From: Cunninghamella blakesleeana
Lineage: Eukaryota; Mucoromycota; Mucoromycetes; Mucorales; Cunninghamellaceae
Direction of reading: 5' to 3'
NCBI GenBank assembly: GCA_017871115.1
Contig: JAFCIZ010000001.1
Location: 4,445,501 to 4,509,500, forward strand
DNA: 64,000 nt
Position numbers and translations under genes: made by a program. The notes below the pieces were generated by a model that saw nothing but the letters and a program-made list of their open reading frames with translations, did no database searches and had not been told where the DNA came from. Shown piece after piece: positions 11,684 to 23,135 of this stretch (position 1 is its first letter; each line of letters starts with the position of its first letter).

Positions 11684-12695
11684 TTAAGCACGGAGAGCAG
11701 CTAAACGAGCGTTACGAGATAATTGACGAACGTTAAGACGAACAACCTTCTTGTCATTAGCCTTAGGGATAGACTTTTCCTTTTCAGCGAGGATAACTTC
11801 GATGTGAGAAGGAGAGGTCATGTAAGGATTGATTCTACCATGAGCACGGTAAGTACGACGACGGTGCTTAGGAGCTTGGTTAACAATGACGCTAGAGATG
11901 TAAAGTTGTTCAACATCTAAACCTTTAGCCTATTGAATTAGATTAATCAAATAAAATAAAATAAAATTTATATTTTTAATAAAAATCAGTTTCCTTTTGT
12001 AATTTTTTTTCAATAATTCTCTATAATTATTCTTATTATTAAAAAAGGCAATTATATTTACTTCAGCATTGCTTTCAGCGTTCTTCAATAAGTCAGTAAC
12101 GAACTTGACGGACTTAACGGGCCAACGAGCTTGGGTAGTACCGAATTCCTTGGCTTGAGCAGTACGACCAACACCACCATTGAAACGACGGAAAGGAATA
12201 GCTTGCTTGTGTTCAGTAACATTGTTCAAGTAAGTATAAGCCTTGGATAATTTCATACCCTTGATAGCAGCAGCTACTTCATGAGTGTTCTTGAACTATA
12301 TTATATGAATAAAATAAAAATACAGATAAATAAGGAGTAATATGGTTAGTTTCGATTTTATTTTCTTCTTCAATTTATTTTTTTATATATAGACATTAAG
12401 ATGTAATCAAATAACATTCTTCAGAGTCGATAAATTTATTGACATATTATAACATTGTTATCCTATCCGTCTTTTTTATTTTTTTTATTTTTATCCAATT
12501 ATCACTTTTGTTAGATACGTACGTGAACACGGAGGTAAGAACCTCTGGATTGAGAGGCTAAACATAAAATAATACATTAAAAGTAAAATATTATTGTTTA
12601 GTATATTTATATCACAGGTGTTATGCATACTTTTATTTTTTATTTTATTTTTTACCTTTGGAGGGATTGGCAGGAGTAGCAGCGTATCTAACCAT
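11684..12695 (-). CDS. RPL17: 60S ribosomal protein L17 (uL22)
   Basis: Four coding exons (12695-12656, 12557-12523, 12295-12062, 11929-11684) give 184 residues, the same length as animal RPL17. Diagnostic blocks are [28 protein letters not shown] across an exon junction, [36 protein letters not shown], and the C-terminal [16 protein letters not shown]. uL22 lines the peptide exit tunnel of the large subunit. A further intron lies in the 5' UTR, seven bases before the ATG. C-ending, GC-richer codons than neighbouring genes fit strong expression. Confidence 0.96.
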
Positions 12696-12703
12696 GTTGA
12701 ATC

Positions 12704-12977
12704 TAATATTATGTTATTGTAAATAAATAAATAAAAAAATATAAATATAAATAATATGTTGGTAACTGTGAATTGATTGTCTTTTTATTTAGGGTGTAAT
12801 ATAATAATTTTTCTTTAAATCCATCGAGATATATAATTTTAATAACAGTGTTTGATCCATCCATCCATTCATCCATCCATTCATTATCATTATCTATCCA
12901 TGTATCTATATCCTTTTATCTATCGTCCTTTCGTTTCAATCATTCATTATATATTGTTATGTTCATGCAATACTTAC
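12704..12977 (-). other. Inferred 5' UTR intron of RPL17 with GGAT repeat block
   Basis: A perfect GTAAGT donor at 12977 and a TTAG acceptor at 12704 sit seven bases before the RPL17 ATG. The intron (274 nt) is far longer than most others here. About 90 nt after the donor it carries ATACATGGATA and then a GGAT/GAAT repeat block (12853-12885 on the plus strand as CATC units), similar to intron 1 of RPL4. Confidence 0.6.
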
Positions 12978-13058
12978 CCTTGGGTCAAAAATGAAAAGAG
13001 GAAGATATAATTTCCATACCTGTAAAGTGTTTAAAAGTAAAAAATTCAATTTTCAAAA

Positions 13059-13069
13059 TTTAAATTCCG
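13059..13069 (-). promoter_or_regulatory. CGGAATTTAAA promoter element (copy 2)
   Basis: Reads GCGGAATTTAAA on the minus strand, 82 nt upstream of the inferred RPL17 5' UTR intron donor and about 90 nt from the ATG in spliced distance. Confidence 0.55.
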
Positions 13070-13146
13070 CTTTTTTTTCAAGCACACTATATATCTTTTT
13101 TATAACAAATCTGATTAATATTAAACGATAAATGTTTTCATTGAAA

Positions 13147-13177
<31 letters not shown>

Positions 13178-13216
13178 GTGTAGTATCAAGGAATTCATAT
13201 TTTTATTTATTAATTA

Positions 13217-16200
13217 TTAAATACATAAGCTATATTCCTTATTTAATTTTTGTATTGTCTCAGGTGATAATTCTTTCGATAGAGCATTTCCATAGAGCAT
13301 CAAGTTTTTCATTTGGTTTTTAATTTCTTGTATAGTATGATCCATTACATATCTTGTCTTTGGGTTATCCATTAACTTTTTCCATTCCAAGTATAAAGCA
13401 TGTGATACGATTAATAATAATCCATCCAAGTTTTTCAATAGAGCTTTACTGCCTTCTGTTTTCATATTTTCTAATTGTTGTCCTGTGTATTGAATTTGAG
13501 TTGGAAGGATGTTTGGGTCTAAGGGTAAAATACAAGCTAATTGAAACATCTATGTTAAAATGATAATAATAAAAGATAAATATTAATGAATAATTAGTAT
13601 TGATTCTTTAATTTATTTTTTCTTTCCTTGAAGCCTCTTTATCTTTTTTTTTTCTTACATGTATTGCCCGTTTATGGTTATGTTGTTCATAAGCCCATAA
13701 CCCATTAAATGATATTAATATAGATTCAATAATATTTTTAGTATAAGCATCAATAATAGTATTAAAATGAAGGTATTTATCACAATGATCTAATGTTGCT
13801 TTAGCTAATTCAATCAAAACCTTGTGTTGTTGACGAGAAATAATATCTTTAGGTTTGTTTGTATTGATTTCATTGATTTCTGCTGATAAGGCATCACCCA
13901 ATTTATTGACTAGTATGCTTAACATTTTATTGTAATTTTGAGATAACTCATATACTTGAATAGCTTGTGTAAATTTGCCATCTTGAATATATTTTTCTCC
14001 AATTGGATCTAAAACAAGATTTATATAGATTGCTTCATTATCGATATTAAGTAATCGTTTATATGGATCTATTAAACCAGTCTAAATAATACATAAATAA
14101 ATAGATTCGTAAGCATAAATATAATTAATGAAATTTCATTTCATATAATATAAATATGTATTGCTAATTTTATGATTTACCTGTCTTCCAACACCTGAAG
14201 GTCTACTTCCTAGTATTCGTGTGATATCATTGCAAAATTGTATTAAGTCCTGTATAAACACGTAAGATAATTTGGTCATGGGTTCGTTTTTGTATAATGT
14301 TAATAAGTAAATATACTGAAATGCTGCTTGTTCCATTTCTACATTATCTTTTTGGTGTTGATTCATAAAAACAGATTTAATATATTGTCGAAGCATTTTT
14401 GAAAAATTTAAACTAACTTGATGATCTTTTTCAATTACTAAAATTTATATATAAAGAATGATAGAAAAAAAAAAATGCATGATAAAAATTAAATAAAAGT
14501 TAAATTTCTTTTTTATTGTCATGGTATAATTTAATACTTACAAAGACCCTCTGTAGTTACCAAAGGATCAGTAGGGATACGCAATAATCCAAAGTATGCT
14601 AATGCAATTCCATAATGTATAGATATTATTCTCGTATGTTCATTTTGATATAAATAATTAATAGCCTAGTTACAATAAAATTATTATTTAAAAAATAAAA
14701 TAAAATAAAATATGATTACTATAAATAGTTTATTAATCCTTCTCTATATACTTAATATATAAATACTAATTTACCTTTTCAAATTGTAATGTACAAACTA
14801 AAATTTTAAAATAAATCCATGGATTGACGCCTTTAGGATCATATCTTGATGGTCCATCATTTGTAACTAATCGCTGTAAATCATAAAGATTAAATGGTTC
14901 AGTATAGTAAAAAGTATCAACAGGTTGTAATTGAACCATATTTAATTGTAACCATAAATAATCTTCAGTTGTACGTATCGTTTCAGGTAATGCCTTCTCA
15001 GTTTTACAGCGACCAATAATCTTGTAGAGTAAAATTTTATATGGATCTGCCATTGAATTTCCATAAATCATTTCTTCATATTCTTCTAAAATACATTTGT
15101 TACTGATTGAGGATAATCTATTTAATAAAATTAATAGATTAAATAAAAAAAATAAAGATTTACTATAATTTCTCCACTAATGATATAATATTATACATGT
15201 ATATATATTTACTTACTCGTGATCTGGATGGTCCATATATTCTTTAAAATACTTAATAAAAGTAGGCACTGATCCGAAGAGATGAGTATTCTCGTTAACA
15301 AATTTGACAGCTGACAAAGCATGACCAGAACGAATTAATAAATAAATGTAAATCCAGATAGGTGTACCACTGACTACCTAAGTAACAAAAATGTATAATA
15401 AAAATAAATATGTATTAATATACTAATTTATATAAGCTTACCAAATCATTATGACACTATAGTATTAAAAATAATAACTTACTTCAAAACGGCAATCTGT
15501 CCATCTATCTCCTTTTTTAAAAACAAACTTTACAAATGAATGCAATCGACTATCAAAAGATGGTGCACCACCAGGTTTAGTATCTCTAGCATGTTTCCAT
15601 AAAGTTTCATCAACATATAATACAAATCTAATTATTAAATTAGGAAGAAAAGGGAGAATGAATATAATTAATGATATGTATATTATTATTATTTTATATA
15701 GATATCTTTTTTAACTAGATGTTCATATTATATTTTATTACTGTTGCTCTAACCACTCCTTTGATAAATTGATTAATAGTCGCTGCGTTTTTATTGTATT
15801 TGAGTCCAGTACATTGTTCTTATTTTCCCATACACAATTATCTTTCAGTTGATCAAATTTACCAGTGATAAATTTTAAAAGTTGTAATGCTTCTTCATGA
15901 TCATTTAGTGGGGGTGTTGGTTCGTGATTTAAAGTGGATGAAATTCTTTTGTTTGTAATAGGTAACCTTGATAAAAAATCGAATTTACTATTTTTCTTTT
16001 GTAATCTATCATCATTAAGTTGCTTCACTACTTTTCCATAATCAAGAATTTTTTTTATCATCTAATTAAAAAGAAAAAAAGAAAAAGAATGGGTATATTC
16101 ATGCTATGTAAGTTCCCCACTCTTTTTTAATCAATTAATTCATAATGTATACATATATTAACTTACTATATCCTTTTCTCTATCATTATTTCCAAACGAA

Positions 16201-16980
16201 AATTTAGGTGTTTGCTGATCCCAATTTTCCAATATCTGTTGCAAATTATTTGATTCCAATGATTTACTTTTAATATTATCTACCAATTTGATCTAATAAA
16301 ATAGTAGTAAATCAAAATTGAGTAGAGTCAATAAAAAATTACCAGTAGATTTTAATTGTATATAATAATTTGATTATTAGAGATATACATTTGTTAAACT
16401 TTACCAAATCAGTTTCTTGTTTAAAAGCTGATTCCAAAGACTGTTCATATGATTTTTGAAGATATCTCTAATTTTTTTAATAAATAAAATAAAAAATAAA
16501 TAAAAAAAGAATATCAGTATACAAAAAATATCTATTATATTATAGACATGGTTGCATGTATGTATAACTTACGTCTATATCACTATCATGGATACTTTCG
16601 TGCTTTTCAAAGGTGTTACTAGTATCAATATACTTTAACTGGTCGATTATTGCTTGACTGTTTACTCCTCCTTGTGCTAATAAGTAATGACTAGAGCACG
16701 TATAAATCAGTAATATAAAATAAAATAAAGTTAATTATTAATACTTTAAATAATAATAATGATAAAAATATTAAAAGATCGATAAAAAATAATTATAAAC
16801 TTACGCATTAATATTTGAATCTTTTGCATCTACTTTAGATTTATTTACTAAAAGTTGTGATTCCGTGTCTATTTGGTGTAATTCACGATTTATGTATGGT
16901 AGTTGATTTAATCTCGAGGTAGAAGGTTGAACTAATCGTTTAGAACTTTCTAATAATTGTTGAAAGGATGGTATTGACAT
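13217..16980 (-). CDS. Nucleoporin Nup93/Nic96
   Basis: Twelve exons (16980-16805, 16690-16573, 16467-16405, 16292-16167, 16061-15742, 15627-15483, 15377-15217, 15117-14775, 14665-14542, 14437-14181, 14081-13659, 13549-13217) join in frame to 862 residues; human NUP93 has 819. The N-terminal coiled coil (MSIPSFQQLLESSKRLV onward) is followed by the alpha-solenoid, with family blocks GTPIWIYIYLLIRSGHALSA, EDYLWLQLNMVQ, and YGIALAYFGLLRIP followed by GVGRQTGLIDPYKRLL. Nup93 is the linker scaffold of the nuclear pore inner ring, binding Nup205/188 and the Nup62 channel complex. Its 3' end lies about 150 bp upstream of the RPL17 promoter element. It shares a 335-bp divergent promoter with lipoyl synthase. 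Confidence 0.93.
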
Positions 16981-17315
16981 TGTGTAATAAATATTTAATA
17001 ATACAAAAACGCGATTGTATTATAAAAATAAAAAAAAAGTATTATTGGTTAAAGCGTATTTAAAAAAATGTTGAAAAAAAGAAAAAGGAAAGAGAGGGTG
17101 AAAAAAAAAAATAACAAAATTACCAAATACGTCTTTTTTTTTATATTTTTACAGAGTGGAGCCAAAGTCACTAATTTTTTTTCTTAATTTTTTTTTTACC
17201 CGACTTTTTCCTTTTTAAAAAGCATTCAATTTTTTTTTTCTCTCTTTTTTTTCTTGTTCTTATATTATATAATATTACCCTCCCTCCCTTCCTCTTTTCT
17301 TTTTTAAATAGTACC
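16981..17315. other. Divergent promoter, NUP93 / lipoyl synthase
   Basis: T-rich on the LIAS side, with CCCTCCCTCCCTTCC near 17279. No CGGAATTTAAA element seen. Confidence 0.5.
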
Positions 17316-18957
17316 ATGTCCCTTTTACGCTCTCTTTGTACAGTTACTGGCCACAATATAATAAAATCAAGTATCAAACAATACCCTCTTGCTTTAGTAA
17401 GTTAAAATTGAAATAGAATAAATATGTTCTTTAAACATTTACAGCTATATTAAATCTATCTATCTACATATTTATGTATTTGAATTAATAGAATCAAATC
17501 CGTACTCAAGCTACTACAGTTGGTGATAGTTCAGAAAAAAAAGAGTCTTCAAGATTATCCGAGTTAAAAGCAAGATTAGCTGCTGAAGATGCCGAAGGTT
17601 TAGACGATTTTATTAATCCTGGATATGAAAAAATGACAGCTGCTGAAGCCTTGGAATTAAGAGAAACTACTATACCTGTTCAACAAGGAAAGAAAGTAAT
17701 AACAACTAAATTGTAAGTAATAAAGAAAAATAAATAGTAGTCATTCAAATAAAAAAAAAAGTGTCATAATTTTATTGATAATAAGAATGACTGATTTGGG
17801 AAACAGAATTAGAAAAATGACTAATATGTCGATTATATTCTTATTATATTATATTTTTGTTTGAATATATTTATATATTTTTATTTTCATAGGAAACAAC
17901 CTAGATTACCATCATGGTTAAAAACGGAAATTCCATCAGGAAAAAACTTTGGTAAAATTAAAAAAGATTTACGTGGATTAAAACTTCATACGGTTTGTGA
18001 AGAAGCAAGATGTCCTAACATTGGTGACTGTTGGGGTGGAGGTGAACATCAAACAGCCACAGCAACTATTATGTTAATGGGTGATGAATGTACTCGCGGA
18101 TGTAGATTCTGTTCTGTTAAAACAAATCGTCAACCTAAAGCACTAGACCCTCATGAACCTGAACATACTTCCGAAGCTATTAGTCGATGGGGTTTAGATT
18201 ATGTAGTTTTAACCAGTGTTGATCGTGATGATTTACCAGATGGTGGTTCGAATCATTTTGCTGAAACAATTCGAAAAATTAAAGCAAAGTAAGACGAAAA
18301 AAAATATGTTCATTTATATATGTATAAGAAAAAAAAGCTTATCTTGATCCTAAATGTACATATTCTTTCCATTATTATCATTTATTTATTATTTATATAT
18401 TGTTTAGAGCACCTCATATTTTAGTAGAATGTTTAACTGGTGATTTTGGCGGATCTTTAGAAGGAGTAGAAACGGTAGCTAAATCTGGCCTTGATGTATA
18501 TGCTCATAATATTGAAACGGTAGAAGCCTTAACACCTTATGTTCGAGATCGTCGTGCTGGATTCCGTCAATCATTAAAAGTGTTACACCACGCTAAAGAA
18601 ATCAATCCTGAATTAATTACAAAATCATCTATTATGTTGGGTTGTGGGGAAACAGATGAAGAAGTATTACATGCTTTAGAAGCTTTAAGAGAAGCCAATG
18701 TGGACTGCGTTACTTTAGGTCAATATATGCGTCCTACCAAACGTCATATGAAGGTCCATGAATTTGTGACCCCTGAAAAATTCAAGTATTGGGAAACTAA
18801 AGGAAATGAATTAGGTTTTAAATATGTTGCAAGCGGTCCTTTAGTACGTTCAAGTTATAAAGCTGGTGAATTCTATATTAGTAACATATTGAAAAAGAGA
18901 CGGGGATTACCAACATTAGAAGAAGAAAAACAAATATCCTCATCCATTAACTTGTAA
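17316..18957 (+). CDS. LIP5: Lipoyl synthase, mitochondrial
   Basis: Four exons (17316-17396, 17492-17712, 17893-18288, 18408-18957), 415 residues. The basic, hydroxylated N-terminus [19 protein letters not shown] is a likely mitochondrial presequence. Both iron-sulfur clusters are present: the auxiliary-cluster motif [13 protein letters not shown] and the radical-SAM motif [10 protein letters not shown] (Cx3Cx2C). Further family blocks are [31 protein letters not shown], and GLGE-like [11 protein letters not shown]; the C-terminal RSSYKAGE supplies the conserved Arg-Ser-Ser ligand. The enzyme inserts two sulfurs into octanoyl groups on lipoyl domains of pyruvate and 2-oxoglutarate dehydrogenases and the glycine cleavage H protein. 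Confidence 0.96.
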
Positions 18958-20740
18958 AAAAAAAAACAGCGACTAATATAGTTTATATAATGCTTATTTT
19001 AATTTATATTATATATATATATATTCTCTTGATTCTGATTTTCTTAAAATATATAGTTTTTATTTTTTTTTTATTTTTTTTATGTACATCAATAAATATA
19101 ATAAACATATCATTAATCACATTAATAATAAGTGATCTTGCTATAACGATTTTATAAAAATGATTTATAAATATTTTACAAAAAAGAATCGAATGATCTG
19201 TTAGTAGTTTGTTTATTGGGTAAAAAAAAAAAGATGTATATATATAATAAATATGTATCCTCTGAAAATAAATTCATTTTTTATATTTTATTAAATAAAA
19301 ATAAAAATAATTAGCACATTTCAAATCAAAATATATCAAAAAGGTCACTAAATAAAACAGCCTCTTATTTTCTTAAAAAGGAAACTATTTAGAAAAAATA
19401 CTACAACTATCTTGGCAAACATCTTAATGATAATGTTAAATAAAAATAACTAGAAAATTTACATGTTATATATATTAAAACATAAAATAGAGTTGGTCGA
19501 TAATATATACCTTTAAATATTAATATTAGTGTATTTTTTAAATACTCATGATTTTCAACTTTATTTATTTACGTATCTATTTGTCGTTTATTTAGATTAC
19601 TTGGAAATAATGGAAATAAATTATCATTTTTAATTCATGTGGATTGCTTATTGTAAATGTGTTACCTATGTATGGCTTAATAAATATTAGTATCACCTAT
19701 TAATTAAATGAGAGAATTCTAATATGATTGATGACATATTCAAGTACATACATAAAATGGCCTTTTCTTTTTGTCTTTCATTTACTCTCTATATATTTAT
19801 TAATATTATACCATTTTATTATTATCATTATCATTATAGAAAACAAATAAATAAATTGTTAATTTGGCTATTTTTTTTGAACACAAATTCTATTTTTTAA
19901 AATTACTAAAGTAAGGAAGATAAGTATGTTTTTTTTTTCCTTATATAATTTTTATATTTTGGGTTCAGTGTGAATTTTTTTTTTTTGTATATGATGTTAT
20001 TTTTATTTATTTATGTATTTATGATACATACACACATTGTATTATATATATTATATATGCTTGGTTAAATTTAATACAATGTATATATGTACATTAATAT
20101 AAGTAATATATGTATTTAAATAATATACTTTCATAATAATAGTAATTATAAAAAAAAAAAAAAGAGAAAAGGAGGGTTTTAAAAAGGATCGGCATCAAAA
20201 GTCCTAATCTATTCTCATCAGTTTTGTGTTTAAAAAGATGGTTGCCATGGCAACCGTGTGACCGCAGTAGTTTTTTGATCCTTTTTTCGTTCTATTTTTC
20301 TCTTAATTGTCAACTTAACCACATAGCCGTCTTCATGATTTATTTTCATAATTTGAATAAAGCTGATCTTTTGTAAGTCATTTTTTCTTTCTTTTTTTAA
20401 AAGTATAAAAAATGAATGAATATCATCAAAGTGACACAAAAGGACATGTCAATTGAAAAGGATGAACTATTTTTTTTTTTTTTTATTTATGACATATTTG
20501 GATACTCCGATAAAAAAAAAATATTTAAAGTAGGGACAGCCAAACATTTTTTCTCTCTTTTCTTTCTTTTTTCATTTTTTATTTTTTTAAAAAATAAAAT
20601 AAAATCATTTATACATAAATACATACATAGTTTCATTCTTCCATATTTTTTAAAAAAAGCTTTCATATTAATAACAATAATAATAAATATATAAAAAATT
20701 ATCATTATAATAAAATTATACATATAAAAAAATCATCATC
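18958..20740. other. 1.8-kb intergenic region upstream of the Asn-rich gene
   Basis: Mostly AT repeats with no supported exon. The only GC-richer island is at 20170-20290 and contains a 16-bp palindrome (see X-box entry). The rest holds TA-rich tracts near 19005-19025 and 20030-20100. Confidence 0.6.
20240..20255. promoter_or_regulatory. RFX-type X-box palindrome
   Basis: GGTTGCCATGGCAACC is a perfect 16-bp inverted repeat. It contains GTTGCCATGGCAAC, the canonical site of RFX winged-helix factors (Crt1/Rfx1 in yeasts). It lies 485 bp upstream of the next plus-strand ATG. Binding is inferred from the sequence only. Confidence 0.65.
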
Positions 20741-22415
20741 ATGTACATGCTTGAAAATTATCCTACTTCTCATTTTACCCATTTTAGTAATAGGTAATGA
20801 TCTTTTTTTTTTTTTAAAAAAAAAAAAAATATAAAATGGATAGAATAAATATGTATATGTATTTAAAAAAATAAATAAAAAAAATAACTAAATGAGTAAA
20901 AAATATATGTGACGGGGTGTAAAAGTGATAGTTTTTTTTAATATATTAATTTTTATGTATTAACGTATTTTTTTTTCTCCTCTTTCTCCTCACTTTTTTT
21001 TTTTTAAAAAAAGATACCTAGACTCAGAAAAACAAACTTCTTGTTCATCATCACTTTATCCTTCTTGTATCACAAATCTTGCTGATTACGTTTCACCGCT
21101 CCATACTTCAAAATTTTGTTCTAATATAGAAATTAACAATGATATTTATAAAACTTTACCCGATCAACAGCAAACTTTAACAGGTGATGAATTAAGATTA
21201 CTTACTACCCCTCCACCATACTTACATAAACCTACTGTAGAAGAAGAAATCGAAGAAGAAACCGAAGGAGAAACCGAAGAAGATTCAGATCAAGATGATA
21301 CTTTAATCAATCTTAGTCGTAAACTTCGTACAAATCTGTCTTTAGCAAAACAGCGTATGATGAATGGTTTAAAGCAATCTTCTAAACCTAAAGATATAGC
21401 TATTTATACAACTTTAAAAAAAAATACTTCATTATCCTCCTCTTCCTCATCGTCTAATCAAAAATCAATCTTAACAAAAAGACCCACTGCTACTATTCAT
21501 ACCATTGGGAAGCCAGTTGTTGGCAATGGGCGCCATTTATTTACAAAAAAAAAAGATACAAAATATCGTATACAAAAAAAGAAACCTTATTCAAGAGGCT
21601 CATCTTTTATGGAATTACAATGTAATGCTAATGGTTTTGTATCAGTGGTATTAAGACAATGGAATCATCAACAACATCATGGAGAATCCAAACCATCTAA
21701 CCCTTATGCCACTTTATCGCGGTCTTTTTCTTTTGATGTAGAAGAAGAAGATGATGACGATGACGATGGCGATGATGATGAAATCATGATGAATAACAAC
21801 AACAATAATAATAATAATAGTAATAATAATAATATTAATAATAACAATAATAACAATAATAACAATAATAACAATAATAGCAATAATAACAATAATAACA
21901 ATAATAACAATAATGAATTACTATCACCATTACCATCACTACCATTTGATACAACAACGATAACAACTCCTCCTCCTCATTCTACTTCTTCATTTGCTTC
22001 ATCACCCGAAACAACTATTCAAGACATTTGGTCACCAACAGCTACAATTGATGTCTTTTCAAATACTTGGTTAAATGAGACAAATCCCTTTTGGTCATCG
22101 AGTCATCAAGCACCTTCTCCTTTTATCCATAGCGATTTTAATTCAATCAATCAATATAATGAAAATGATATAGATTTATGGTTACAAAATGGTGGTGATA
22201 GTTTAGGTTGTGTACCATTAGTTGCTGCAACAGATCAAGAATTAGCCGGTATGTAAAGCTTATTTTTATTTTAGCTTATTAAAAAAATAGAAAAAAGAAA
22301 AAAAAAGAAATGTATATATGTGTGTGTTGATATATTTTACTTATACCTTTTTTTTCATTTCTATTTTTTATTTATTTTAGACTTATTAGATTTTGATATG
22401 AATACAACCTGTTAA
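20741..22415 (+). CDS. Unknown Asn-rich, low-complexity protein
   Basis: Three exons (20741-20793, 21014-22248, 22381-22415) give 440 residues; both introns are GT-AG and keep frame. No domain recognised. Layout: Ser-rich start MYMLENYPTSHF; acidic Glu/Asp stretch (residues about 90-110); a short amphipathic block TLINLSRKLRTNLSLAKQRM; a basic KKK-rich region; an acidic run of Asp; a run of more than 40 Asn with a few Ser and Ile; a Pro/Ser/Thr-rich part with DIWSPTATIDVF; and an acidic end ELADLLDFDMNTTC. The composition suggests a nuclear regulator. The amphipathic block is only loosely reminiscent of Whi5/Nrm1-type repressors, and I do not assert that. An RFX X-box lies upstream. Confidence 0.6.
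21792..21914 (+). repeat. (AAY)n trinucleotide tract encoding poly-Asn
   Basis: Mixed AAT/AAC codons with occasional AGT/AGC and ATT encode a long Asn tract. The opposite strand is open as poly-Leu, which is a shadow and not a gene. Confidence 0.9.
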
Positions 22416-23135
22416 ATATGTTTTTTTTTTCTTTTTAATTTTGTTTTCAATTTTTTTTTTATCTATACATATACTTTTATATATCATTTAAATTTTTATT
22501 TTATTATTATGGCTATTATTATGATGAACATATGCTATTTATATACAAATATATGCACTCTATGACTGACTTTATTTTTTTTAATACTTTATTTTTTTTA
22601 AATATATATATATTAAAAATAATCAATAACTCTAAACAAATCTGTATGAATTTTTTGTTTTTATTTGTGTTTGGTTAATTTTTTTTATTATGTTTATATT
22701 TATTATAAATAATCACTTGGGTAGTTGTTATAGTAATTTTAAGTTTTTAAAGAATGAAAAAATTCTGTTTCAGTATAAGAACATTTTTAAGAAATATGGT
22801 ATGATTTGGTTGTTTTGATTGGGTTAAGATTAAAACACCGACATTTTTTTTCTTTTTTATCAATTTTTTTTTTTCGACCCTTAGTTTTAGTTTTTCTTTC
22901 CATTTTATATCATTATTCTTTTTTCTTTCATTACCCAAACCAATTCCTTTTATATTTTATATTTCTTTTTCTCTCTCTTTCTTTTTTCTTATATATATAT
23001 ATATAAAGATAGATAGATATATAGAATACCTCTCTATCTATTTATTTATTTATTAAGTTAAGTAATAAAATAACTATACATATATATATCTGTCTATCTA
23101 ATTCATTTATATCCTATCAAAAATATATATCTATA
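22416..23135. other. Intergenic, between the Asn-rich and two-TM genes
   Basis: T-rich, with GATA/TATA and TATC repeats at 23000-23100. No gene seen. Confidence 0.55.

Noticed and set aside
18958..20740. tRNA or other structured RNA genes in the large gaps (also 34975-37218, 38514-41135)
   Set aside because: No GGTTCRANNCC B-box with a matching A-box and acceptor stem was found by eye.
21704..21910. Poly-Leu open frame on the minus strand
   Set aside because: Pure shadow of the AAY repeat coding for Asn on the plus strand.
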